Source: Oscillospiraceae bacterium (GTDB taxonomy: Bacteria; Bacillota; Clostridia; Oscillospirales; Oscillospiraceae). From it: a stretch of DNA of 36,334 nucleotides. The stretch covers positions 1 through 36,334 of the forward strand of contig JAFTXM010000038.1 of assembly GCA_017465025.1 (NCBI GenBank), written 5' to 3'. Every line of letters starts with the position of its first letter. The stretch's first letter is position 1. Below are positions 15,184-23,270 of this stretch, one piece after another. Position numbers and translations under genes: made by a program. The notes under the pieces are model-generated. The model was given only the letters and a program-made list of their open reading frames with translations, was not told the origin of the DNA and did not search any database.

Positions 15184-16866
15184 TCAGCCGTTCTTTTCCT
15201 TATACAGGGCCTGCAGTGCCTTGCGGTCGGCCTTGCCGGCGGCGGTTCTGGGCAGCTCTGCGATGAATTCATATGCCACGGGGATCTTGTAGGGAGCGAG
15301 GGAGGCACGCAGATACTTCTCAGCCTCTTCGGCATCCATGGTCTCGCCGTCCTTGAGGGCTATGTAGAGAACGGGGGCTTCGCCCTTGGTGGGGTGAGGA
15401 ACGCCGATGGCGCAGGCTTCCTTGACCTTGGGGTTGGCAAACATGGCCTCGTCCAGCTCTCTGGGGAACACGTTGAAGCCGTTGACGATTATCATGTCCT
15501 TCTTGCGGTCCTTGATGAAGATGAAGCCGTCCTCGTCCATGACGACGATGTCAGCAGTATACAGCCAGCCGTCACGGATGGTGGCAGCGGTGTCTTCGGG
15601 CTTCTGCCAGTACTCCTTGATGACCTGAGGTCCGCGGCAGATAAGCTCGCCGGTCTCGCCCAGAGGCATGACCTTGGTGCCGGTGGCAGCATCGACAACG
15701 ACCAGATCAGTGTCGGGGATGCAGACGCCCACGGAGCCGGCCTTGCGGACATGGACAGGGTTGATGGTGAGGATGTTGGAGGTCTCGCTCATGCCGTAGC
15801 CTTCGACGATCTTTGCGCCGGTGAGAGCCTCAAACTGCTCCATAACGGCAACAGGGCAGGGAGCGGAGCCGCAGAACACGCCCTTGAGGGAGGTGATGTC
15901 AGCCTCGCCGGCCTTGACCTGAGGAGTGGACAGAAGGCCTATGAGCATTGCGGGAACGGAGGCCCAGATGTTGGGCTTGTTCTTGACTATCTCAGCCAGC
16001 AGTGCATCGGGCTTGGGCTGAGGTACGCAGACGATGCTGCCGCCGGCGCAGAGGTTCAGACCCACGTTTGCGTTGAAGCCGTAGACATGGTTGAAGGGAA
16101 CTGCGGCCAGAGTGCGGACATCTTCCTCGGCAACCATGGTGTAGTTCTTGGTGGTCCACAGGGCGGTACGAAGACCCATGGTGTAGACCATCTTATTTGT
16201 GAGAACGCAGCCCTTGGGCACGCCGGTGGTGCCGCCGGTGTACTGGAAGCGGACGGGATCGTCCATGCCGACTTCCACATCGGGCTCGGTGTTGGGGTGG
16301 GTGCCTACGAGGGTGTTCATGTCGTAGAGGCCTTCCATCTGGGGCAGCTCAACTGCGCCGGAGGGCAGCTGGAATGCTATGACGCGCTTTACGGCACAGT
16401 CAGGATTCTGCATCATTGCGATAGCCTTGGGTGCAAAGGCAGCCATGACGATAACGGTCTCAGCGCCGGAGTCATTCATCTGGCCGGTCAGCTCAGGAAC
16501 GGTGTAGAGGGGGTTTGCAGGAATTTCTATGGCGCCGATCTTCCATATGGCGTGCATTGCCAGCAGATACTGGGGCACGTTGGGAGACATGACGGAAACA
16601 CGGTCGCCCTTCTTGACGCCCAGACCCAGCAGTGCGTTTGCCAGACGGCGGGAAACATCGTTGCAGTAGGCATAGGGCAGGGCCAGATCGCCTATAATGG
16701 CGTAGGGCTTGGTGGGGTATTTCTCAGTCCAGTGGTTGAACCACCATTTGAGGGGCTTGTCGGCATACTCGATCTTCTCGGGCAGCTCTGCGTCCCACTG
16801 CTTGCGGGCCAGCTCGTAATTCTTTACGGCCGCCAGATCAAACTCTTTCAGATAGCTTTTGTCCAT
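15184..16866 (-). CDS. Acyl-CoA ligase (AMP-forming)
   Basis: A 560-residue adenylate-forming ligase making acyl-CoA from a carboxylic acid, ATP and CoA. Visible motifs are the P-loop YTGGTTGVPKG (209-219), VPFNHVYGF (256-264), EGYGMSET (355-362), TADIVVMDEDGFIFIKDRKK, NGFNVFPRELDE and the C-terminal PRTAAGKADRK with catalytic Lys near 545. Length and motif style match medium/long-chain fatty acid-CoA ligases; aromatic or cinnamate-type acids are possible alternatives. The start at 16866 has AAGGAGG 6 nt upstream. It lies 65 nt after the GntR gene and presumably activates the substrate for the divergent beta-oxidation genes. Confidence 0.9.
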   Translation of the reverse strand: MDKSYLKEFDLAAVKNYELARKQWDAELPEKIEYADKPLKWWFNHWTEKYPTKPYAIIGDLALPYAYCNDVSRRLANALLGLGVKKGDRVSVMSPNVPQYLLAMHAIWKIGAIEIPANPLYTVPELTGQMNDSGAETVIVMAAFAPKAIAMMQNPDCAVKRVIAFQLPSGAVELPQMEGLYDMNTLVGTHPNTEPDVEVGMDDPVRFQYTGGTTGVPKGCVLTNKMVYTMGLRTALWTTKNYTMVAEEDVRTLAAVPFNHVYGFNANVGLNLCAGGSIVCVPQPKPDALLAEIVKNKPNIWASVPAMLIGLLSTPQVKAGEADITSLKGVFCGSAPCPVAVMEQFEALTGAKIVEGYGMSETSNILTINPVHVRKAGSVGVCIPDTDLVVVDAATGTKVMPLGETGELICRGPQVIKEYWQKPEDTAATIRDGWLYTADIVVMDEDGFIFIKDRKKDMIIVNGFNVFPRELDEAMFANPKVKEACAIGVPHPTKGEAPVLYIALKDGETMDAEEAEKYLRASLAPYKIPVAYEFIAELPRTAAGKADRKALQALYKEKNG

Positions 16867-16931
16867 GTCGGACCTCCTTATAAATTATTGTATCGTATAT
16901 TATGCTGCTCTCGGGCAGCCGGTTTACAGTG

Positions 16932-17639
16932 TTATTTGCTGGCGCTCAGATAGGTTTCGGAGCTGCGTACCAGCCTGTCATAGACGGACTTTTCATCGCC
17001 GTTGATGATGTCCTTCAGGTATTTTCTTGTAAGGCGCACATTCGGCACCGGGCCGAAGGTATTTATAGAGTCCTCCCAGAACTGGATTATGATGGGCTTG
17101 AACTCATTGAAAAGAGGTGCAAAAAAGCTGTTGCCGGAAAACACGCAGATGCTGCGCTGGAAAAGGAAAAAAAGCTGAGCCAGCTCGGTGGCGCTGCAAT
17201 CTGGCTTTTGGGCCAGCGTCTCGGCCTCATTGAGGATATCATCCAGGGCCTTTATCATTTCATCGGTATGGTTGAGGGCAAGCTTTCTCAGAGTAGTCCC
17301 CTCAACGGCAATCCTGAATTCAAAGAAGGAGCGTATCTGCTCCTGGGTCATCCTGCCGCCGTTATAGCGGATGAGGGCGTTTATGGCCTCAAGACTGCCT
17401 GTGACCCGATGATCAAGGACGAATGCGCCGCAGCGGGGCTTGATCTCGATAAAGCCCTTTTTCTCCAGTGCCACAAGCCCGGCGTGGATAACCGTCTTGC
17501 TTATTTTTGTTTCCTCCTGAAGCTGGCGCTCGGAAGGGAGCTTATCCCCGGGGCAAAGTCGGCCTGAGAGGATCTGCTGCTCTATTTTGTTTATGAAAAG
17601 CTCTTCCAGAGTGGGAACAGCTATTTTCCCTATAAACAT
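16932..17639 (-). CDS. GntR-family (FadR subfamily) regulator
   Basis: A 235-residue regulator. The GntR winged helix (about 10-76) reads KIEQQILSGRLCPGDKLPSE then RQLQEETKISKTVIHAGLVA and KKGFIEIKPRCGAFV. It is followed by an all-helical FCD effector domain (SFFEFRIAVEGTTLRKLAL and beyond) that binds acids or acyl-CoAs in relatives. The ATG follows AAGGAG. A FadR-like palindrome CTGGTCGGAACA abuts its ribosome site, and the same 12 bp lies at the start of the divergent fadN-like operon. It is therefore probably an autoregulating repressor of this regulon, released by an acyl-CoA (inference). Confidence 0.9.
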   Translation of the reverse strand: MFIGKIAVPTLEELFINKIEQQILSGRLCPGDKLPSERQLQEETKISKTVIHAGLVALEKKGFIEIKPRCGAFVLDHRVTGSLEAINALIRYNGGRMTQEQIRSFFEFRIAVEGTTLRKLALNHTDEMIKALDDILNEAETLAQKPDCSATELAQLFFLFQRSICVFSGNSFFAPLFNEFKPIIIQFWEDSINTFGPVPNVRLTRKYLKDIINGDEKSVYDRLVRSSETYLSASK

Positions 17640-17648
17640 AAATTCTCC

Positions 17649-17661
17649 TTGTTCCGACCAG
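17649..17661. promoter_or_regulatory. GntR operator, regulator side
   Basis: TTGTTCCGACCAG, the inverted twin of the site at 17834-17846 (12 bp identical). It has the same symmetry as FadR-type sites (TGGTC-N-GACCA) and lies between the regulator's promoter and its ribosome site. Confidence 0.7.
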
Positions 17662-17715
17662 TTTGTCCGCTGTCAAAAAATAGACATTTGTTGAGCACCC
17701 ATTCCAACAAGTAAC

Positions 17716-17744
17716 AGTATATAACCAAGTGTACAAAATATCAA
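17716..17744 (-). promoter_or_regulatory. Promoter of the GntR-ligase-crotonase operon
   Basis: Minus strand: TTGATA (17744-17739), 17-nt spacer, TATACT (17721-17716); start near 17709. Confidence 0.65.
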
Positions 17745-17797
17745 GAGTAATTTTTATTCAATTGCTGCATTTTAACAATGATTTAATAAATACACGC

Positions 17798-17826
17798 TTG
17801 AAATATAAGTTCAGGCGTGTTAGAAT
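17798..17826 (+). promoter_or_regulatory. Promoter of the fadN-like operon
   Basis: TTGAAA (17798-17803), 17-nt spacer, TAGAAT (17821-17826). The -35 lies in an 11-bp inverted repeat (17792-17802 / 17810-17820, one G-T pair), which may be a further protein site. Confidence 0.65.
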
Positions 17827-17833
17827 TTATAAG

Positions 17834-17846
17834 CTGGTCGGAACAG
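17834..17846. promoter_or_regulatory. GntR operator, fadN side
   Basis: CTGGTCGGAACAG, palindromic except at one pair. It covers the predicted transcription start of the fadN-like operon, a clear repression position. Confidence 0.75.
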
Positions 17847-17937
17847 ATGTGTTTTTCGGCCGATGTTCACTTTGTTGAATCATAGTCCTACGGGACCAAC
17901 TGACAAATAAACCTTTTTGAGCACGAAAGGAGCAAGC

Positions 17938-20232
17938 ATGGAAAAAACAATTGTTAAATTGGCTGTTGTCGGTGCGGGTACTATGGGTGCCGCTATCGCC
18001 GCCTGCGGGGCAAGAGCCGGTCTGGACGTGGTTTTGATGGTCAGAGGCAAGGGCGAGGAATCCGGCAGAGTCCGCGCCGCCAAGGCCATTGAGACCATCC
18101 TGAAAAAGGGCGAGATGAAGGGCACCGATTCCCGCCGCATAAAGGCCTCCCTTGTGGGCGCCGATATGGAGAAGGATGCCGCAATGCTGCGTGACTGCGA
18201 TCTGGTCATTGAAGCCGTTGCAGAGACTCTCTCCATCAAGCGCAGCACCATGGAGTTTATTTTCTCCAACTGCGCCGAGCACACCATCGTCGGCACCAAC
18301 ACCTCCAATATCTCCATTGCGGACATTGCCGAGAACTTCCCCGCCCAGTGGCAGGAGCGCTTCATGGGCATCCATTTCTTCAACCCTGTGCGCTTTATGG
18401 ATCTGGTAGAGCTTATCCCCCACAAGCTCACCAAGGAAAGCAACGTGAAAAAGGTCTATTCTCTTATGAATGACCGTTACGGCAAAAGCCCCATCATCTG
18501 CAAGGACGCTCCCGGCTTCATTGCAAACCGCATCGGCTCCATGGCCATAACCGCCGCCGTCAACGCAGTGCAGGACTTCGGCTATCCCGTCAACAAGGCC
18601 GACGCTCTCACCGGCGACCTTATTTTCAGACCCAAGCAGGGCGCTTTCAAGCTTCTGGACCTGGTGGGTCTGGACATTGCAGAGCATACCACCGACTATC
18701 TGAGCACCGCCGACATCCCCGAGTGTGAAAAGCCCTACCGCAACAAGCCCGCCATCCTTTCCGACATTGTTTCCAGAGGCTATCTGGGCAACAAGACCGG
18801 CAGCGGCTTCTATAAGAAAGTAAAAGGCCCCAAGGGCACCGAGCGGCTCATGTGGGATTACGAAAAGTGTGAATACGTGCCCACCGAGAGAGTTACCATT
18901 GAATCCATCGCCCAGATAAAGGACAAGCGGGAGAGACTGCGCGCCATGCTCTTCACCCAGCTGCCCGAAACAGAATTTGTGCAGAGAGTGGTTCTGGAGC
19001 CTTTGTGGCTTGCCATGACCATCTGCGATGAGATAAGCCACAGCTTCAAGGATGTGGACGTTGCCATGCGCGGCGGCTACAACTGGATAAAGGGCCCCTT
19101 TGAGCTGTGCGATCTGCTGGGCGCTGCCGATGTATGCGCACTGATGAAGGAAAAGGGCTTTGAGGTTCCCAAGTGGGTTGAGGAGAAGATAGCTGCCGAC
19201 GGCGGCTTCTACGCCGGTTCCGCCGCTGTCGCCTACGTAAAGGGCGAAGGAAAGGCCTCCGTCATCCTCAGCAATGACGACGCCGTTCTGACCGATATCG
19301 GTGACGGTATTGCCTGCTTCTCCCTCAAAACCAAGGCCAACACCTACACCATTCCCGCAGGCGAGCTTCTCCTTGAGGCCGCAAAGGAAGTTGAAAAGAG
19401 CGAGTGCTTCAAGGCCATGGTCGTTTCCAACCCCGGCCCCAACTTTGGCGCAGGCGCAAACCTCATGGCCGTTCTGGGCGCTATCTCCGCAGGCCAGTTT
19501 GACGCTCTTGAGCAGGGTGTAAAGACCTTCCAGGACGCCAACATGGCGCTGAAGTATCTGAAGAAGCCCGTGGTCGTGGCAGCTCAGGGTCAGGCTCTGG
19601 GCGGCAGCGCGGAGCTGGTGCTCCACGCAGGCCGTGTGGTTGCCCATCAGGAGCTTTACGCGGGCCTCGTTGAGATAGGCGTGGGTCTTGTTCCCTCCGG
19701 CGGCGGCTGCAAGGAGCTTCTCTTCCGCGCCACTGAGGGTCTCAAGTACGGCCAGATGGCAAAGATAATAAGCGCCATTGATGAGATAGTTCTCCCCGTG
19801 GCTCAGGCCTCCTTCAGCATGAGCGCCGATGACGCTTTCCGCACCGGCTATCTGCGCCGCGGCGATATTATAGTTCCCAAGTTTGCCGATGTACCCGCCA
19901 AGGCCAAGGTTTATGCCAGCGCTCTTGCAGACTGCGGCTGGCTGCCCCCCGCAAAGTACACCGTCACCGCCGCAGGTGAAAACGGCTACACCCACCTGAT
20001 GGCCACCGTGAAGGTCATGCTTGAAGGCCGCATGATGACCGAGTATGACGCCGTCATCGTTGAAAAGCTGGCAAGAATATTCAGCGGCGGCGACGCTCTT
20101 GCAGGCGAGCAGATAACAGAGGAAGACGTGCTGTATCTGGAGCGCAAGGCCTTTATGGAGCTTGCACACAATGAAAAGACCATCGAACGTATTCAGGGCA
20201 TGCTCAAAACCGGCAAGCCGGTGAGAAACTAA
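17938..20232 (+). CDS. fadN: Bifunctional 3-hydroxyacyl-CoA dehydrogenase / enoyl-CoA hydratase, FadN-like
   Basis: A 764-residue protein with the Bacillus FadN order: NAD-binding 3-hydroxyacyl-CoA dehydrogenase first, crotonase last. The dinucleotide loop is GAGTMG (12-17). The dehydrogenase His is in GIHFFNP (His146), and the C-terminal dehydrogenase part includes CKDAPGFIANRIGS. The crotonase domain (about 440-640) shows GAGANLMAVLGA, GQALGGSAEL (Glu559) and LVEIGVGLVPSGGG (Glu579), so both acidic residues are kept. It hydrates enoyl-CoA and oxidises the hydroxy product with NAD. The ATG at 17938 has AAAGGAG upstream. It is first gene of the plus-strand operon under the GntR operator, with the thiolase 12 nt downstream. 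Confidence 0.9.
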   Translation: MEKTIVKLAVVGAGTMGAAIAACGARAGLDVVLMVRGKGEESGRVRAAKAIETILKKGEMKGTDSRRIKASLVGADMEKDAAMLRDCDLVIEAVAETLSIKRSTMEFIFSNCAEHTIVGTNTSNISIADIAENFPAQWQERFMGIHFFNPVRFMDLVELIPHKLTKESNVKKVYSLMNDRYGKSPIICKDAPGFIANRIGSMAITAAVNAVQDFGYPVNKADALTGDLIFRPKQGAFKLLDLVGLDIAEHTTDYLSTADIPECEKPYRNKPAILSDIVSRGYLGNKTGSGFYKKVKGPKGTERLMWDYEKCEYVPTERVTIESIAQIKDKRERLRAMLFTQLPETEFVQRVVLEPLWLAMTICDEISHSFKDVDVAMRGGYNWIKGPFELCDLLGAADVCALMKEKGFEVPKWVEEKIAADGGFYAGSAAVAYVKGEGKASVILSNDDAVLTDIGDGIACFSLKTKANTYTIPAGELLLEAAKEVEKSECFKAMVVSNPGPNFGAGANLMAVLGAISAGQFDALEQGVKTFQDANMALKYLKKPVVVAAQGQALGGSAELVLHAGRVVAHQELYAGLVEIGVGLVPSGGGCKELLFRATEGLKYGQMAKIISAIDEIVLPVAQASFSMSADDAFRTGYLRRGDIIVPKFADVPAKAKVYASALADCGWLPPAKYTVTAAGENGYTHLMATVKVMLEGRMMTEYDAVIVEKLARIFSGGDALAGEQITEEDVLYLERKAFMELAHNEKTIERIQGMLKTGKPVRN

Positions 20233-20244
20233 GGAGGTAATGAC

Positions 20245-21432
20245 ATGGAGCTTAAAAATGCTGTTATAGTAGCCTACGGCCGCACAGGTATCGCCAAGGC
20301 CGTAAAGGGCAGCCTCCGTTACACCGGCTGCGTTGATTTTGGCTCTCAGGTGCTAAAGGGCATTCTGAAAAAGTGGCCCCAGCTCAACCCCGAACTGGTT
20401 GAGGACCTTATCTGCGGCTGCGCCATCCCGGAAGCAGAGCAGGGCCTGAACATAGGCAGACTTCTGGCCGACTCCTCCGGCTTCCCCCTGACCACCGCCG
20501 GTCAGACTGTAAACCGTTTCTGCTCCTCCGGTCTCCAGTCCATTGCCAGCGCCGCCAACGCCATCATGGCAGGGCAGGCCAAGTGCATCGTGGCAGGCGG
20601 CCTTGAGAACATGAGCAAGATACAGATGCATCAGGTGGCAATCATCCCCGATTCCGCCAGCTTCGGCTCATATCCCGACAATTTCACCACCATGGGCAAC
20701 ACCGCTGAGAACGTGGCCGCCAAGTACGGCATCACCCGCCAGCAGCAGGATCAGTTCGCCCTTGAAAGCCACCAGAAGGCTTCCGCCGCTCTGGCAGAGG
20801 GCAAGTTTGACGATGAGATCATCCCCGTAGTGGCAAAAGTTCCCTGCCGCAACGAGGACGGCAGCCCCGGCTACAAGGAAGTCACCTTCGCCACCGATGA
20901 GTGCCCCAGACCCGACAGCAGCATGGAAGCACTGGCAAAGCTCAAGCCCATTTTCCGCATGGGCGGCAGCGTCACTGCCGGCAACTCCTCCCAGATGAAC
21001 GACGGCGCAGCCTTCGTTGTTATGATGGAAGAGGAATTTGCCAAGGAGCAGGGTCTCAAGCCGCTGGCAAGATTTGTCAGCTTCGCCGTGCGCGGCGTGC
21101 ATCCGGCATACATGGGTCTTGGCCCCATCGAGGCCATTCCCAAGGCTCTGGAGATAGCAGGGCTCACACTTGACGATATCGACCTTATCGAGCTTAACGA
21201 GGCTTTCGCCTCCCAGTCCCTTGCCTGCATACAGGAGCTGGGTCTGGATAAGGACAAGGTCAACGTCAACGGCGGCGGCATAGCCTTCAGTCATCCCCTT
21301 GGCTGCACCGGCGCATACCTGACCATGAAGCTCATGGGCGAGCTCAAGCGCAGAGGCGGCAAGTACGGCCTTGTCTCCATGTGCATAGGCGGCGGCATGG
21401 GTGCTGCCGGTATCTTTGAAATGCTTGATTGA
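20245..21432 (+). CDS. fadA: Thiolase (3-ketoacyl-CoA / acetyl-CoA acyltransferase)
   Basis: A 395-residue degradative-type thiolase that cleaves 3-ketoacyl-CoA with CoA. The nucleophile is Cys93 in VNRFCSSGLQS. His350 lies in GGGIAFSHPLGCTGA and Cys380 in SMCIGGGMGAAG. The NEAF motif (IELNEAFASQSLACI) is present. The usual GHPxG is SHPLG, an unusual Gly-to-Ser change beside the catalytic His. GGAGG lies 9 nt upstream. Directly following fadN as in the Bacillus fadNA order, it completes the 3-hydroxyacyl to acetyl-CoA steps. Confidence 0.9.
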   Translation: MELKNAVIVAYGRTGIAKAVKGSLRYTGCVDFGSQVLKGILKKWPQLNPELVEDLICGCAIPEAEQGLNIGRLLADSSGFPLTTAGQTVNRFCSSGLQSIASAANAIMAGQAKCIVAGGLENMSKIQMHQVAIIPDSASFGSYPDNFTTMGNTAENVAAKYGITRQQQDQFALESHQKASAALAEGKFDDEIIPVVAKVPCRNEDGSPGYKEVTFATDECPRPDSSMEALAKLKPIFRMGGSVTAGNSSQMNDGAAFVVMMEEEFAKEQGLKPLARFVSFAVRGVHPAYMGLGPIEAIPKALEIAGLTLDDIDLIELNEAFASQSLACIQELGLDKDKVNVNGGGIAFSHPLGCTGAYLTMKLMGELKRRGGKYGLVSMCIGGGMGAAGIFEMLD

Positions 21433-21446
21433 GGGAGAATAAATAT

Positions 21447-22415
21447 ATGAAAACAAGAATTACCGAACTTTTTGGAATTAAATATCCCATTATCTGCGGC
21501 GGTATGCTGTGGGTCACCGACGCCAAGCTCTGCGCCGCCATCTCCGAGGCCGGCGGCCTTGGCTGCATCACCGCAGACCAGCACACCAGCGGCGAAAGTC
21601 TGAGAGCTGCCATCAAAGAGGTCAAGGCCCTCACCGACAAGCCCTTCGGCGTGAACATCACCCTTATGCCCTCCTTCCGCATCACCGAGGAAGTCTTTGA
21701 TGATTTCTTCAAGGTCTGCGCCGAGGAAAAGGTCACAAACATCGAGGTTTCCGGCATGTTCGCCACCAAGTATATCCCCATGCTCCATGAAGCCGGCGTG
21801 AAGATCTGCCACAAGGTGGGCGCTGTACGCCATGCTGCAAAGATAGAGCGTCTGGGCTATGACGCTGTTATAGTGGCAGGCGTTGAAGAAGGCGGCCACC
21901 CCCTCAGTGACAATGTGGCAACCAGCGTTCTGCTCCCCAAGGTGGCAGAGACCGTAAAGATCCCCATCATCGCCACTGGCGGCATGGTGGACGGCAAGTC
22001 CATGGCGGCTGCCCTCTGCCTCGGCGCTGACGGTATTCTGATGGCCACCCGCTTCATGGCCTCCGACGAGTGCTGGATACACGACAATATAAAGAGCTGG
22101 ATATGCGAGCTCAACGAGATGGACACTGAGCTGTTCTGCTCCTCCATCCTTCAGGCCCGCGGCGTAAAGAACGCCGTTGTGGCAGAGGTCAACGAGCTTG
22201 AAAAGGGCGGCAAGGAAAATATGTCCGCCATCGTCAGAGCCACCTCCGGCAAGCGTCTGCTGGCAGCTCTCGAAAGCGGCGACAGAGACGGTGCTGCATT
22301 CCTGCTGGGTCAGAGCATCGGCCGCATCCACGAGGTCAAGAGCGTAAAGGACATTATCGAGGACACTGTGAATGTCTGCGCTGAGACTCTCAAGGCCAAG
22401 GCCGCAGCCCTTTAA
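21447..22415 (+). CDS. FMN-dependent FabK/nitronate monooxygenase-like flavoprotein (copy 1)
   Basis: A 322-residue TIM-barrel flavoprotein of the nitronate monooxygenase / FabK enoyl-reductase superfamily. Motifs: N-terminal LFGIKYPIICGGMLWVTDAK, ISEAGGLGCITADQ, KPFGVNITLMPSF, VIVAGVEEGGHPLSDN (the His is the usual catalytic position), and phosphate-binding IIATGGMVDGKSMAAALCLG with MATRFMAS. It sits between thiolase and a crotonase, exactly where fadE (acyl-CoA dehydrogenase) follows fadNA in Bacillus. In an anaerobe an oxygen-using monooxygenase is unlikely; an NAD(P)H-linked enoyl- or dienoyl-CoA reductase, or acyl-CoA oxidoreductase, fits the setting (inference). ATG at 21447 with GGGAG upstream. 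Paralogous to the gene at 24640. Confidence 0.85.
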   Translation: MKTRITELFGIKYPIICGGMLWVTDAKLCAAISEAGGLGCITADQHTSGESLRAAIKEVKALTDKPFGVNITLMPSFRITEEVFDDFFKVCAEEKVTNIEVSGMFATKYIPMLHEAGVKICHKVGAVRHAAKIERLGYDAVIVAGVEEGGHPLSDNVATSVLLPKVAETVKIPIIATGGMVDGKSMAAALCLGADGILMATRFMASDECWIHDNIKSWICELNEMDTELFCSSILQARGVKNAVVAEVNELEKGGKENMSAIVRATSGKRLLAALESGDRDGAAFLLGQSIGRIHEVKSVKDIIEDTVNVCAETLKAKAAAL

Positions 22416-22427
22416 GAGAGGTGTCGT

Positions 22428-23219
22428 ATGGATAACGCCGAAAGGACCCCCATCTACAAGGTTGAAAACGGTGTGGCATGGATAACCATGAACCGCCCCG
22501 AAACTCTCAATGCATTCACCCCCGAGCTTATCCACGAGATGATGGACTGCTTTGACAAGGCCGAGAGCGACGATGCCGTAAAGGCCATCGTCCTCACCGG
22601 TGAGGGCCGCGGCTTCACCTCCGGCGGCAACCTTATGGAGCTGGCCGAAATGAACAAGGACAGACTCCGCGCCATCTACGATGTGGACTACACCGCCGAT
22701 ATGGTCTACCGCCTCTACAGCATCAAAAAGCCCGTCATCGGCGCGGTGAACGGCCCTGCCTTCGGTGCCGGCATCCCCACCGCCATGGCCTGCGATATCA
22801 TCATCGCCTCCGAGCACGCCCAGTTCGGCTACTCCTTCACAGGTCTGGGCTTCTGCCCCGACAGCGGTGCCACATGGTTCCTCGCCCAGAGAGTGGGCTA
22901 CAACAAGGCAGCAGAAATTCTCTTCTCCGCAAAGACTCTGAAAGCCGATGAGCTTTTGAGTCTTGGTCTTGTGAACGCCGTTGTTCCCCACGAAGAGCTC
23001 TTGCCCACGGTAAAAAAGACTGCCGAGCGTATCGCCGCCGGCCCCTCCGTGGCGCTGATGCTCCAGAAGCGCGTACTGAGAAACGCAGTCAGCTCCACCT
23101 TTGAGCAGAATAAGGACTTTGAGGCCATCGCCCAGATTTTTGCCTCCCAGACCGATGACTGCGCTGAGGGACTCAGGTCCGCTCTTGAGCGGCGGCGTCC
23201 CCAGTTCAGCGGAAAATAA
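22428..23219 (+). CDS. PaaG-like enoyl-CoA hydratase/isomerase
   Basis: A 263-residue crotonase. The oxyanion-hole and CoA motifs are FTSGGNLMELAE and GAVNGPAFGAGIPTAMACDI. The first catalytic Glu of hydratases (GGGxEL) is replaced by Pro in GAGIPTAM. The second site reads FTGLGFCPDSGATWFLAQRV, with an Asp in PDSGATW as in PaaG-type ring/enoyl isomerases. An isomerase (double-bond shift) is therefore more likely than a hydratase. AGAGGTG lies 5 nt upstream, and the gap to the upstream flavoprotein gene is 12 nt. A small hairpin separates it from the CoA-transferase gene. Confidence 0.85.
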   Translation: MDNAERTPIYKVENGVAWITMNRPETLNAFTPELIHEMMDCFDKAESDDAVKAIVLTGEGRGFTSGGNLMELAEMNKDRLRAIYDVDYTADMVYRLYSIKKPVIGAVNGPAFGAGIPTAMACDIIIASEHAQFGYSFTGLGFCPDSGATWFLAQRVGYNKAAEILFSAKTLKADELLSLGLVNAVVPHEELLPTVKKTAERIAAGPSVALMLQKRVLRNAVSSTFEQNKDFEAIAQIFASQTDDCAEGLRSALERRRPQFSGK

Positions 23220-23225
23220 CAAAAA

Positions 23226-23256
23226 AGCCCCTCCCCTTCATGGGGGAGGGCTGTTT
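23226..23256 (+). other. Intercistronic GC-rich hairpin
   Basis: AGCCCCTCCCC (23226-23236) folds with GGGGGAGGGCT (23242-23252) with one bulge, then GTTT. It is a weak terminator or processing site inside the operon, before the CoA-transferase gene. Confidence 0.5.
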
Positions 23257-23270
23257 GAAATGGAGTAGCT

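Noticed and set aside
14396-16866. Carnitine/crotonobetaine (CaiC-CaiD) pathway
   Set aside because: A ligase plus crotonase would fit, but there is no CaiA, CaiB or CaiT, and the partner genes are FadN and thiolase.
17827-20169. 780-codon open frame antisense to the fadN-like gene
   Set aside because: Shadow frame caused by codon bias of fadN; the plus-strand protein has complete catalytic motifs.
21291-23222. 643-codon open frame antisense to the flavoprotein and PaaG-like genes
   Set aside because: Crosses two real genes and their intergenic ribosome sites; composition is that of a shadow.
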